This document shows positions 35,458 to 43,122 of a stretch of 64,000 bases of DNA, one piece after another. Origin of the DNA: Scleromatobacter sp039920745. GTDB lineage: Bacteria; Pseudomonadota; Gammaproteobacteria; Burkholderiales; Burkholderiaceae_C. Where the stretch lies: the NCBI GenBank assembly GCA_039920745.1, contig JBDSDD010000092.1, positions 48,867 to 112,866 of the forward strand, written 5' to 3'. How positions within the stretch are numbered: the first letter of the stretch is position 1; the number at the start of each line of letters is the position of its first letter. The position numbers were made by a program, and so were the translations under genes. The notes below the pieces were generated by a model. It made no database searches, was not told the DNA's origin, and was given only the letters and a program-made list of their open reading frames with translations.

Positions 35458-36858
35458 TCAGGGGTGGCGGCGCGATCGGTCGTGCGGACTGTCGATCAGC
35501 AGCCGAACTGCGGACGCCTTGGTGCGAATCTTGAACCAGGCCTCGATCCGGCGTTGATCCTGCGTTCCCACCGTCTTCGACGAGGTCGCGCTCAGCAAGG
35601 CCACCTGCTGATCGGGCGAACTCGCGGCGCTCGCTGGCTCCAGTCCGTTGCCCACGACGATGTGATCGAAATACGGATACTGCGCCTGGAGTTCACGCGC
35701 GATGTCGCCCGATTGCGCTGCCCAGGTTGCACGGCTTGCCAGTTCCCGCCGCAACTTCTCGATCGTCTGGTTGCGTTCGGAGACCTCGCGCTGGCTCTCC
35801 TTGAGTAAGTCGGTGACGATGCCCGCCTTGAGCGAGGCGACGTCCACATGGTTGTCGCCCGCCTGGTGCACAGCGATGGAGGCGCCCGCGAGACCGGCTT
35901 CGTCCAGGCGGCTTTCTATCAGCTTGAGTCGTGTGTCGTCGACCGGCTCGCCGATCAGCGTGACTTCGATGCGTCGTTTGACCGGGTCTGTCTTCGAATC
36001 CGCCACATAGACCCGATCCAGCTGGAATTGGCTCCGCACGAACTGGCGCGCCTTGTTGTTGAAGATCTCGTTGCCGACCAGCTTGATGGCCAGGTAGACG
36101 CTGGGCAGTGCCGTGCCGAGCGTGATCACGAGCAGCAGCGCCTTCATCCGGCGCCCGGCGTTGCGATCGACGAACTCGCGGCGCGGGAGCTTGAACACCT
36201 CGATGAGGACGGCGGTCGCCACCGCGATGAAGACGCTGTTGATCGCGAACAGATACAGCGCGCCGAGGAAGTACGACCAGTTGGAATTCGCGAGACCGTA
36301 TCCCGCCGTGCACAGTGGCGGCATGAGCGCTGTTGCGATCGCCACGCCCGGAATGACGTTGGAGTGGCCCTTGCGCGTGGCACCGATGGCGCCCGCCAAG
36401 CCACCGAACAGCGCGATCAGGACATCCCAGATGGTGGGGCTGGTTCGAGCCAGCAGCTCGGACTGCGCACCGGACAGCGGCGTCAGCAGGAAGTAGATCG
36501 TCGATGTGAGCAGACTGATGGCCGTCGCGATGCCGAGGTTCAGCAGCGACTTGCGTATCAACGCGAAGTCGTAGATACCGAAGCCGTAGCCGACGCCCAT
36601 GATCGGCCCCATCAACGGAGAGACCAGCATCGCGCCGATGATGACGGCGGTCGAATTGACGTTCAGTCCGATCGACGCGATGAAGATGGCGAGCATCAGG
36701 ATCCAGGGCGTCGCTCCCTTGAGCTCGACTCCGGCGCGCAGGCTGTCGTCGATGACGGCGTCTTCGGCCTTGTCGTCCAGGAGACTGAAGCGCGACGCCA
36801 AGGCTCTGCGGATGCGGTGGGGCGGGGCGACCGACGCGGCGCTCGAATCTTCATTCAT
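35458..36858 (-). CDS. DUF389 family membrane protein
   Basis: 466 residues from the ATG at 36858 (MNEDSSAASV), chosen for GGAG seven bases upstream; the frame is open to 36948 without support. The DUF389 core is clear: NSTAVIIGAMLVSPLMGPIMG, then several helices including HSNVIPGVAIATALMPPLC and LFAINSVFIAVATAVLIEVF. A C-terminal cytoplasmic or periplasmic part of about 200 residues includes a coiled-coil stretch (QREVSERNQTIEKLRRELA). The function of DUF389 is not established. It lies 102 bases downstream of the DUF4230 gene on the same strand, and the pair may be one operon. Confidence 0.88.
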   Translation of the reverse strand: MNEDSSAASVAPPHRIRRALASRFSLLDDKAEDAVIDDSLRAGVELKGATPWILMLAIFIASIGLNVNSTAVIIGAMLVSPLMGPIMGVGYGFGIYDFALIRKSLLNLGIATAISLLTSTIYFLLTPLSGAQSELLARTSPTIWDVLIALFGGLAGAIGATRKGHSNVIPGVAIATALMPPLCTAGYGLANSNWSYFLGALYLFAINSVFIAVATAVLIEVFKLPRREFVDRNAGRRMKALLLVITLGTALPSVYLAIKLVGNEIFNNKARQFVRSQFQLDRVYVADSKTDPVKRRIEVTLIGEPVDDTRLKLIESRLDEAGLAGASIAVHQAGDNHVDVASLKAGIVTDLLKESQREVSERNQTIEKLRRELASRATWAAQSGDIARELQAQYPYFDHIVVGNGLEPASAASSPDQQVALLSATSSKTVGTQDQRRIEAWFKIRTKASAVRLLIDSPHDRSRRHP

Positions 36859-36960
36859 CTTGGGGCTCCGACTGTGCCATGGGCGTCGTGTCTCTGATTG
36901 GGGCCTGGGACGATCGATCTGGCCGACATGACGCCGCACGGCAGGCACCGGCCTGCCTCG

Positions 36961-37641
36961 TCATGGCTTGCCAGGCATGGCGAGGAACACGGGCGCGATG
37001 CGGGCCAGGGCATCTATGGGCTCGTCCGCGAAAAAGACTCGAATCGACGGCTTGGCCAACGCATCGAACTGCTTCTGCGTGAGCAGCCATTTGGCGATGA
37101 ATTCCTGGATTGTCTCGCGTGCCGCAGCACGCTGGAAGGCGAGATAGCTGGGTGTCGCGGCCTTCAGGGCGAGCGTCTGCGTGATCGACCGCTGCAGCGC
37201 GTCGAGCTCGCCAGGACCGGTGAACAGCGACCAGGTGCCGGAGGAGAACTTCTCGAGTCGAGCGGTGTCGATGGCCACCGGCAGCGTGGGCTTGATCGCC
37301 GGTGCGATGACCAGGACCTCATTGGCGTGGACGGTGACCTTCCACTGCGGCGCCAGTTCGACGTGATAGTTGAAGACCGCAGGTACACGGATCTGGGTGG
37401 TGGTCTGGCCCAGGTCGACGCCCAGGAACCTGTGATCCGTCGTCGCCTGGAAAGTCTCTGGCGACTTGATCGTGCTGACCTGGAGCAACCCGCCCGGCGT
37501 GCGGATGACCTCCACTCGATCGGGCGACGCCAACTGCACCTCGACATGGCGCCCGGGCTGAAGGGCGCGCCAGGCGTAAATGGCGTTCAACGCCAGGCTG
37601 GCCACCAAGGCGGCGGCCGCGATCGATCTGAACAGGCTCAT
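36961..37641 (-). CDS. DUF4230 family protein, membrane-anchored
   Basis: 226 residues with an N-terminal signal anchor (IAAAALVASLALNAIYAW) and one soluble domain matching the DUF4230 pattern: a region with STIKSPETFQATTDHRFLGVDLGQT, beta strands including VFNYHVELAPQWKVTV and VLVIAPAIKPTLPVAID, and a C-terminal amphipathic helix region (AARETIQEFIAKWLLTQ). AAGGAGG precedes the ATG. The function is unknown; it probably faces the periplasm. It is divergent from the flavin reductase-nitroreductase gene. Confidence 0.78.
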   Translation of the reverse strand: MSLFRSIAAAALVASLALNAIYAWRALQPGRHVEVQLASPDRVEVIRTPGGLLQVSTIKSPETFQATTDHRFLGVDLGQTTTQIRVPAVFNYHVELAPQWKVTVHANEVLVIAPAIKPTLPVAIDTARLEKFSSGTWSLFTGPGELDALQRSITQTLALKAATPSYLAFQRAAARETIQEFIAKWLLTQKQFDALAKPSIRVFFADEPIDALARIAPVFLAMPGKP

Positions 37642-37829
37642 TGCGGGCCTCCTTGCCCCGCAGGATACCCGTCAGCCCCTGGTGACTGCAGGAGATGGAG
37701 CGGTCGCGTCCCCGTCGTGCAGCGGCACGCCTGCATGATGCTTTCCCGCGGGTCGCCCCAAGCCTTGAATTCAACCGTGCGAGCTGCGCTGATAATCCGC
37801 ATGGGATGGTCAGTACGAATGGAGAAGCA

Positions 37830-38957
37830 ATGTCAGCCTTGACTCCGCGCGATGCGCCAGAAGCGGGTGGCGCCGATCTGCAGAAGGACTTCAGGAGCGC
37901 GATGCGGCGGCTGGCGGCGACGGTATGCATCGTCGCCACCGCTGACGAAGACGGCTGGCACGGCATGACGGCCACGTCGGTCACGTCCGTATCGATGGAT
38001 CCGCCTTCGGTCCTGGTGTGCGTCAACACGACGACTTCGCTGCACAAGGTGCTGCATGCGGGAAAGAAGTTTTGCGTCAACCTGCTGCGCGCCTCGCAGG
38101 AGTCGACTGCCGGGGCTTTTTCCAGCAGCACGATCCGTGGCGCAGATCGCTTCGCCGAGAACGCGTGGAAGACGAACGGGGACGAGAACGGATTGCCCTA
38201 TCTGGTGGATGCGCAGGCCAATCTCTTCTGCGACATCGATCGCATGGTGCCCTATGGCACGCATACGATCTTCATCGGTCGTGTCAACGCGGTGCGCAAC
38301 GGCGAACTGGTTTCGCCGCTGCTCTACGCCGATGGCCAGTACCTGGCAACGCGACGCGTCCCCAACTACCCGGTCGACACGCTGTTCCTGCATCGATGGT
38401 CGCCCCGGGCGTTCACCGCCGAACCGATCGCCCAAGCGCAGTTGTTGACGCTGCTGGAAGCCGCGCGCTGGGCGCCGTCGTGCTTCAACTCCCAACCGTG
38501 GCGCTTTCTCCATGCCCGACGCGACACGCCGCATTGGGACAAGTTCGTCGGCTTGTTGACGCCCGACAACCAGGTCTGGGCCCGCAACGCCGCGGCGCTC
38601 GTGTTCGTCGTCTCGAACACCTTGATGAAGAACCCCAAGCCGTCGGCGGGTGCGACAACCGACGACGAATGGGTGCCTTCGTATACGCATTCGTTCGATG
38701 CTGGCGCGGCCTGGGCGCAACTCGGGCTGCAATCCACCCTGTCAGGGCTGCGTGCCCACGGGATCATAGGCATCGACATGGCGCGTGCCCGCGTGGAACT
38801 GAACGTACCTGACAGCTTCCGCATCGAAGCGGCCATTGCCATCGGGCGGCAGGCATCGATGGACACGCTCGAAGACGCCTTGCAGAAGGAAGAGCATCCG
38901 AGCGTACGCGAGCCGATCTCGGTGATCGCGCTCGAAGGCGGCTTTCCCCCGCTCTAG
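37830..38957 (+). CDS. Flavin reductase-nitroreductase fusion protein
   Basis: One 375-residue chain with two flavin-binding modules. Residues about 16-165 form a flavin-reductase-like FMN-binding barrel (FRSAMRRLAATVCIVATADEDG, GMTATSVTSVSMDPPSVLVC and FCVNLLRA are the usual motifs). Residues about 175-375 form a nitroreductase domain (HRWSPRAF, ARWAPSCFNSQPWRFLHARR, AWAQLGLQSTLSGLRAHG). The start at 37830 has GGAG six bases upstream; an in-frame ATG at 37806 lacks one. The two activities are normally on separate proteins; a fusion could channel reduced flavin or act as a self-sufficient oxidoreductase. The substrate is unknown. No stop or frameshift is seen at the junction. Confidence 0.87.
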   Translation: MSALTPRDAPEAGGADLQKDFRSAMRRLAATVCIVATADEDGWHGMTATSVTSVSMDPPSVLVCVNTTTSLHKVLHAGKKFCVNLLRASQESTAGAFSSSTIRGADRFAENAWKTNGDENGLPYLVDAQANLFCDIDRMVPYGTHTIFIGRVNAVRNGELVSPLLYADGQYLATRRVPNYPVDTLFLHRWSPRAFTAEPIAQAQLLTLLEAARWAPSCFNSQPWRFLHARRDTPHWDKFVGLLTPDNQVWARNAAALVFVVSNTLMKNPKPSAGATTDDEWVPSYTHSFDAGAAWAQLGLQSTLSGLRAHGIIGIDMARARVELNVPDSFRIEAAIAIGRQASMDTLEDALQKEEHPSVREPISVIALEGGFPPL

Positions 38958-39014
38958 CCCGGTCATGCGGCGGCCACCGCCGTGCGTGGACATGGCAAGA
39001 GCGACAATCACGGC

Positions 39015-40031
39015 ATGGTTTCCAATGAACACGAACAAGTTGAGGTCGCAACCGGCGCGTGGCGGCTGAGCGTTGCGCCGATGATGGATTGGACCGACCG
39101 CCACTGTCGCTACTTCCACCGCCTGATCACCCGCAACACCTTGCTCTACACCGAGATGGTGACCACCGGTGCGCTGCTGCATGGCAACCAGCCGCGCCAT
39201 CTCGACTTCAACGACGAGGAGCACCCGGTCGCGTTGCAGCTGGGCGGCAGCGAGCCCGATGCGCTGGCGGCCTGCGCGAAGCTGGCGCAGCGATGGGGCT
39301 ATGACGAGGTCAACCTGAACTGCGGCTGCCCGAGCGAACGCGTGCAGCGCGGCGCGTTCGGCGCGTGCCTGATGCGCGAGGCGGAGCTGGTGCGTGACAG
39401 CGTGGCCGCGATGCGTGACGCGTGCACGCTGCCGGTCACGGTCAAGCACCGCATCGGCATCGACAGAACCGAGAGCTACGACTTCGTGCGCGACTTCGTT
39501 GGCACCGTGGCTGCGGGTGGCTGCAACGTGTTCATCGTGCATGCGCGCAACGCCTGGCTGCAAGGCCTGAGCCCCAAGGACAACCGCACGATCCCGCCGC
39601 TGCGCTACGAGTTCGTCTACCGGTTGAAGCAGGACTTCCCGGATCTCACGATCGTGTTGAACGGCGGGGTCAAGGGCGACGACGAGATCGCCCGCCATCT
39701 GGCGCACGTGGACGGCGTGATGATCGGGCGCGAGGCGTACCACGACCCGTGGTGCATGTCAGACTGGGACGCGCGTTTCCTGGGCGGCCCCGCGGCGCCG
39801 CGCACGCGCGAGAGCGTCGAGGCGCAGATGGTCGAGTACCTCGAGCGCCTGCAGGCGAGCGAGCACCACTGGTCGCAGGCGTCGCGCCACATGCTGGGGC
39901 TGTGGAACGGCGTCAAGGGGGCGCGGCGCTGGCGCCAGGTGTGGTCCGACCACAAGATGAAGACGCTGGCGCCCGGCGAAGTCTCGCGCCTCGCGCATGC
40001 CGGCGCGCCGGAAGGCGTGCAGGCGGCCTGA
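39015..40031 (+). CDS. dusA: tRNA-dihydrouridine(20/20a) synthase
   Basis: FMN enzyme that reduces U20 and U20a of tRNA. It is 338 residues from ATG 39015; a GTG at 38982 is in frame but unsupported. It has the DusA-type start SVAPMMDWTDRHCRYFHRL, the catalytic Cys in LNCGCPSERVQRGAFGACLM, KHRIGIDRTESY, VHARNAWLQGLSPKDNR, and the FMN-phosphate motifs LNGGVKG and MIGREAYHDPW. It ends against a bidirectional terminator that separates it from the convergent HDOD gene. Confidence 0.95.
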   Translation: MVSNEHEQVEVATGAWRLSVAPMMDWTDRHCRYFHRLITRNTLLYTEMVTTGALLHGNQPRHLDFNDEEHPVALQLGGSEPDALAACAKLAQRWGYDEVNLNCGCPSERVQRGAFGACLMREAELVRDSVAAMRDACTLPVTVKHRIGIDRTESYDFVRDFVGTVAAGGCNVFIVHARNAWLQGLSPKDNRTIPPLRYEFVYRLKQDFPDLTIVLNGGVKGDDEIARHLAHVDGVMIGREAYHDPWCMSDWDARFLGGPAAPRTRESVEAQMVEYLERLQASEHHWSQASRHMLGLWNGVKGARRWRQVWSDHKMKTLAPGEVSRLAHAGAPEGVQAA

Positions 40032-40049
40032 GCGGGTCGCGACAACGAA

Positions 40050-40073
40050 AAAGGGCAGCCTCGGCTGCCCTTT
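40050..40073. terminator. Bidirectional terminator between dusA and the HDOD gene
   Basis: Stem AAAGGGCAGC/GCTGCCCTTT (10 bp) with loop CTCG, flanked by A-tract and T-tract on either side, 18 bases from each stop codon. It can serve both convergent genes. Confidence 0.85.
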
Positions 40074-40090
40074 GTCCTTGCGCGACGTGC

Positions 40091-40903
40091 TCAGGCGTTG
40101 GCCAGCGCGTCGTCGATCTTGTCCTTGACGCGGTGCAGTCCGCGCAGCAGCGAGGTCTGGTCCAACATGGCTTGCGGGGCCAGCTTCATCGCCACATCGT
40201 CCAGCTGCGCCGGGTCGGTGGTGATCGTGTGGGCGAGGGCGGACAGCACGCAGATGTAGCGGTGCGACACGCGTGGCAGCCGCATCGACGTGTGGATGGC
40301 GATGTGGTGGCGCACGCTGGCGACAGCGGCCGGGGTCAGGCCCCAGGCCTCGCACAGGTTGGCGCCGACGTCGTCGTGGCCGCAGCCGAAGGCGGCGCGT
40401 TCCAGCTCGACCAGGTGGGCGTCGTCGCGCGCGGCGGCCAGCATCGGGGCGTATTTTTCGGGCGCGTGGCGGTACAGCACGGCCTTGCCGCATTCCTCGA
40501 ACAGGCCGGCGGTGTGGGCGCTCCAGGCCTCCATCGACAGCGCCTGCGCGAGCCGGCCCATCAGCAGGCCGCGGATGCTCGCACGCTCCCAGACGGCCAC
40601 CAGTTGCGGCACTTGTGGAAACGCAGCCTGCAGGCCCGTCTCGTAGGCGATGGCGGAGATCTCGCGCACGCCCAGGTAGGTGACGGCCTGTTGCACGCTC
40701 TGCACGCGACCCTTGAGCCCGTACAGCGGCGAGTTGACGGCCTTCATCACGGCCGCGGCGAACGACATGTCGGCCTCGATCAGCGTGCTGATCGCGTTGA
40801 GGTTGATGTCGTCCTCGCGCAGCAGCGCGGCCAGCTTGACCAGCGATTGCGGCTGGGCTGGCAGGTCGAAATCCAGGTTCACGGGTCGGTTGTCTTCCGT
40901 CAT
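40091..40903 (-). CDS. HDOD-domain signalling protein
   Basis: 270 residues, nearly all one HDOD domain (an HD-related output domain without full metal ligands). Seen: an N-terminal FDLPAQPQSLVKLAALL, NLNAISTLIEADMSFAAAVMKAVNSPLYG (the typical first helices), VQSVQQAVTYLGVREIS, and the HD-like TAGLFEECGKAVLY. The start at 40903 has GGAG at good spacing. HDOD proteins take part in signalling and stress or motility control, often with c-di-GMP networks, but without a second domain here no role can be given. It is divergent from the transporter gene at 41081. Confidence 0.86.
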   Translation of the reverse strand: MTEDNRPVNLDFDLPAQPQSLVKLAALLREDDINLNAISTLIEADMSFAAAVMKAVNSPLYGLKGRVQSVQQAVTYLGVREISAIAYETGLQAAFPQVPQLVAVWERASIRGLLMGRLAQALSMEAWSAHTAGLFEECGKAVLYRHAPEKYAPMLAAARDDAHLVELERAAFGCGHDDVGANLCEAWGLTPAAVASVRHHIAIHTSMRLPRVSHRYICVLSALAHTITTDPAQLDDVAMKLAPQAMLDQTSLLRGLHRVKDKIDDALANA

Positions 40904-41080
40904 GGGCGCTCCGAAGCGGTCTTCCAGAGAGATACAGGAAGACTGCATGCTAGCCCTTCCCGCCGGCGGGGCGCGAATGAATTGGCCGCAATAATCCCGC
41001 TGTTTGTCGAAAGACAATGCTGGCACGGCGCCTGCCCGGAGGCGGCGCTGCTCATCTCTTCGACCTACGAATCGCACTGC

Positions 41081-42340
41081 ATGATCCATTGGCCCGCCGC
41101 CAGCCCGTCCCACCTCGCCGCCTGGGCCATCGCTGGACTGGCGACGGCCGCCGTCATCGTGCGGCCGGGACGTCTGCCGGAGGCCGTGTGGGCCGCGCTC
41201 GGCGCGCTGGCCTTGCTGCTGTTCGGGCTGCTGCCGTTGCCTGCGGTGATTGGCGCAGTGATCGAGGGCTGGGACGTCTACCTGTTCCTGATGGGCATGA
41301 TGCTGCTGTCGGAGCTGGCGCGCCGCGAGGGCCTGTTCGATACGCTGGCCGCCTGGGCCGTGCGCCACGCCGACGGCTCGGCGCGGCGGCTGTTCGGGCT
41401 GGTCTTCGGCATTGGCGCGGTGGTGACGGTGTTCATGTCCAACGACGCGACGGCCGTGGTGCTGACGCCGGCCGTCTACGTCGTGGCCAAGCGGGCCGGA
41501 GCCCGGCCCTTGCCCTACCTTTTCGCCTGCGCGTTCGTCGCCAACGCCGCGAGCTTCGTGCTGCCGATCTCGAACCCGGCCAACCTGGTGGTATTTGGCG
41601 AGCACATGCCGCCGCTGCTGGCCTGGGTGCGCGCGTTCGCGCTGCCGTCCGTGGCCGCCGTGGTCGTGACCTGGGCCGCGCTGGCATTCGTGTTCCGCAC
41701 CGAGCTTGCGGCGCCGGTCGAGAGCACATCACACGTGCCGGCACTGTCGGGCACGGGGCGCCTGGCGGCGGCGGGCATCGCCGGCGTGGTGCTCGCGATG
41801 CTGGCCGCGTCGGCGCTCGGCTTCCCGCTGGGCACGCCGACCTTGCTGGCGACGTTGTTGGCCATCGCCGCGGTGCAGGCCACGAAGCGGGAGTCGCCCT
41901 TGGCCTTGCTGCAGCACGTGTCGTGGAGCGTGCTCATGCTGGTGGCCGGCCTGTTCGTGCTGGTGGCCGGCGTCGGCCAGACGGGCTTGATCGCCGCGTT
42001 GAGCGAGGGCCTGCGCACGGCCGCGCACGCAGCGCCGCGCGCCACTGCGTGGGGCGCGGGCGCGCTGGTGGCGTGCGCGTCCAACCTGATGAACAACCTG
42101 CCGGCCGGGCTGATCGCGGGCACCGCGGCCAACTCGGGGCCGCTGCCCGGTGACGTTCGCTCCGCGATCGCCATCGGCATCGACCTGGGCCCCAACCTTT
42201 CGGTGACAGGCTCCCTGGCCACCATCCTGTGGCTGGTGGCGTTGCGGCGCGAGGGCGAGACGGTGTCGGCATGGCAGTTCCTGCGGGTGGGCGCGCTCGT
42301 GATGCCGCTGGCACTCGTGGCCGCGCTCGCCTGCACCTGA
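41081..42340 (+). CDS. ArsB/NhaD-like ion transporter (IT superfamily)
   Basis: Inner-membrane transporter of 419 residues with about 11 helices. Signature segments are FMSNDATAVVLTPAVYVVAKR, NAASFVLPISNPANLVVFG and CASNLMNNLPAGLIAG, the duplicated hairpin motifs of the ArsB/CitM/NhaD group. GVDLGPN-like GIDLGPNLSVTGSLA is typical of ArsB arsenite exporters. However, no arsR, arsC or other arsenic gene is nearby, so substrate assignment stays open (arsenite, another anion or sodium). ATG 41081 has only a weak ribosome-binding site; the reading frame upstream is non-coding. Confidence 0.8.
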   Translation: MIHWPAASPSHLAAWAIAGLATAAVIVRPGRLPEAVWAALGALALLLFGLLPLPAVIGAVIEGWDVYLFLMGMMLLSELARREGLFDTLAAWAVRHADGSARRLFGLVFGIGAVVTVFMSNDATAVVLTPAVYVVAKRAGARPLPYLFACAFVANAASFVLPISNPANLVVFGEHMPPLLAWVRAFALPSVAAVVVTWAALAFVFRTELAAPVESTSHVPALSGTGRLAAAGIAGVVLAMLAASALGFPLGTPTLLATLLAIAAVQATKRESPLALLQHVSWSVLMLVAGLFVLVAGVGQTGLIAALSEGLRTAAHAAPRATAWGAGALVACASNLMNNLPAGLIAGTAANSGPLPGDVRSAIAIGIDLGPNLSVTGSLATILWLVALRREGETVSAWQFLRVGALVMPLALVAALACT

Positions 42341-42359
42341 CGGCCCTCGAGACGCGGCG

Positions 42360-43031
42360 TCAGCCGGCACGGCCGCGCCAGCGCCCGACGTGCAGCTCGA
42401 TGCGCGCGATGGCGCCGTCCCAGTCTTGCGAGTCAGGGATCCGCAGGATGCGGCCCTGGCGGTTGCGCACCTCCAGCCAGGCCTCGTCGTCGTTGGACAG
42501 GATGGCGAGGTAGTCCTCGAAGGTCGTCCACGCTTCGGTGCCCCATTGCTGGACGTCGAGCCCGGACGGACGGCCCTGCATGCGGAAGTGAAACCACGGC
42601 TGGGGCGGGCGGTCGAGCGCGAGCAGGTTGGTCCAGCGCCGGAAGTTGGGCATGGGCGGCAGCCGGCCCTCGCCGGTGAGCTCGCAGGCGTACATCGGCA
42701 CGACCTGCAGCACGCCGTCGTCCTCCAGGATGCCGCGCAGCAGCCGACGCTCCGGGCCGCGGATGAAGCCGAGCGTGTCGAACGGGGCGACCGGGGCCGC
42801 CAGCGCGAACAGGGACGCGCTCTCGCGGCGCACGTCGATCTTGTCCAACTGGGCGAGAAGGCGCTCGACCAGTGCGGCGTCCGCGTCGCCCTGCACGCCC
42901 AGCAAGAACTGGGGCGGCGCGGACGCGTTGGCGTAGCTGCGCAGCGTCGTGGCCGGTGTCTTCAGCTCGAGGCGCATCCAGCCCGCGGTCACGTGCTCGT
43001 CGAACCCGGCGATCTCGAGCGTGGGATTCAT
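42360..43031 (-). CDS. Uncharacterised 223-residue protein
   Basis: I do not recognise a family. The protein is soluble, without signal peptide or membrane segment, with aromatic-rich motifs in the second half (NFRRWTNLLALDRPPQPWFHF and WTTFEDYLAILSNDDEAWLEV) and an acidic-basic end RIELHVGRWRGRAG. Codon use and GC are like its neighbours. It lies between the ion transporter (convergent) and the GH44 gene (same strand, 91 bases upstream). It may be co-transcribed with the GH44 gene, but nothing ties the two functionally. Confidence 0.62.
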   Translation of the reverse strand: MNPTLEIAGFDEHVTAGWMRLELKTPATTLRSYANASAPPQFLLGVQGDADAALVERLLAQLDKIDVRRESASLFALAAPVAPFDTLGFIRGPERRLLRGILEDDGVLQVVPMYACELTGEGRLPPMPNFRRWTNLLALDRPPQPWFHFRMQGRPSGLDVQQWGTEAWTTFEDYLAILSNDDEAWLEVRNRQGRILRIPDSQDWDGAIARIELHVGRWRGRAG

Positions 43032-43122
43032 CGTGCGATAGCGATGGCGGTGGCGTCGGCACAGCGGCGGATGGGATGCTCAGCATGGCACGACGACCCG
43101 CTTGCGACCCCCGGTCGCGGCA

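Noticed and set aside
39422..41080. Extended N-terminus for the ArsB-like transporter overlapping dusA and the HDOD gene
   Set aside because: Two well-supported genes occupy this stretch; the transporter's first helix begins directly after ATG 41081.
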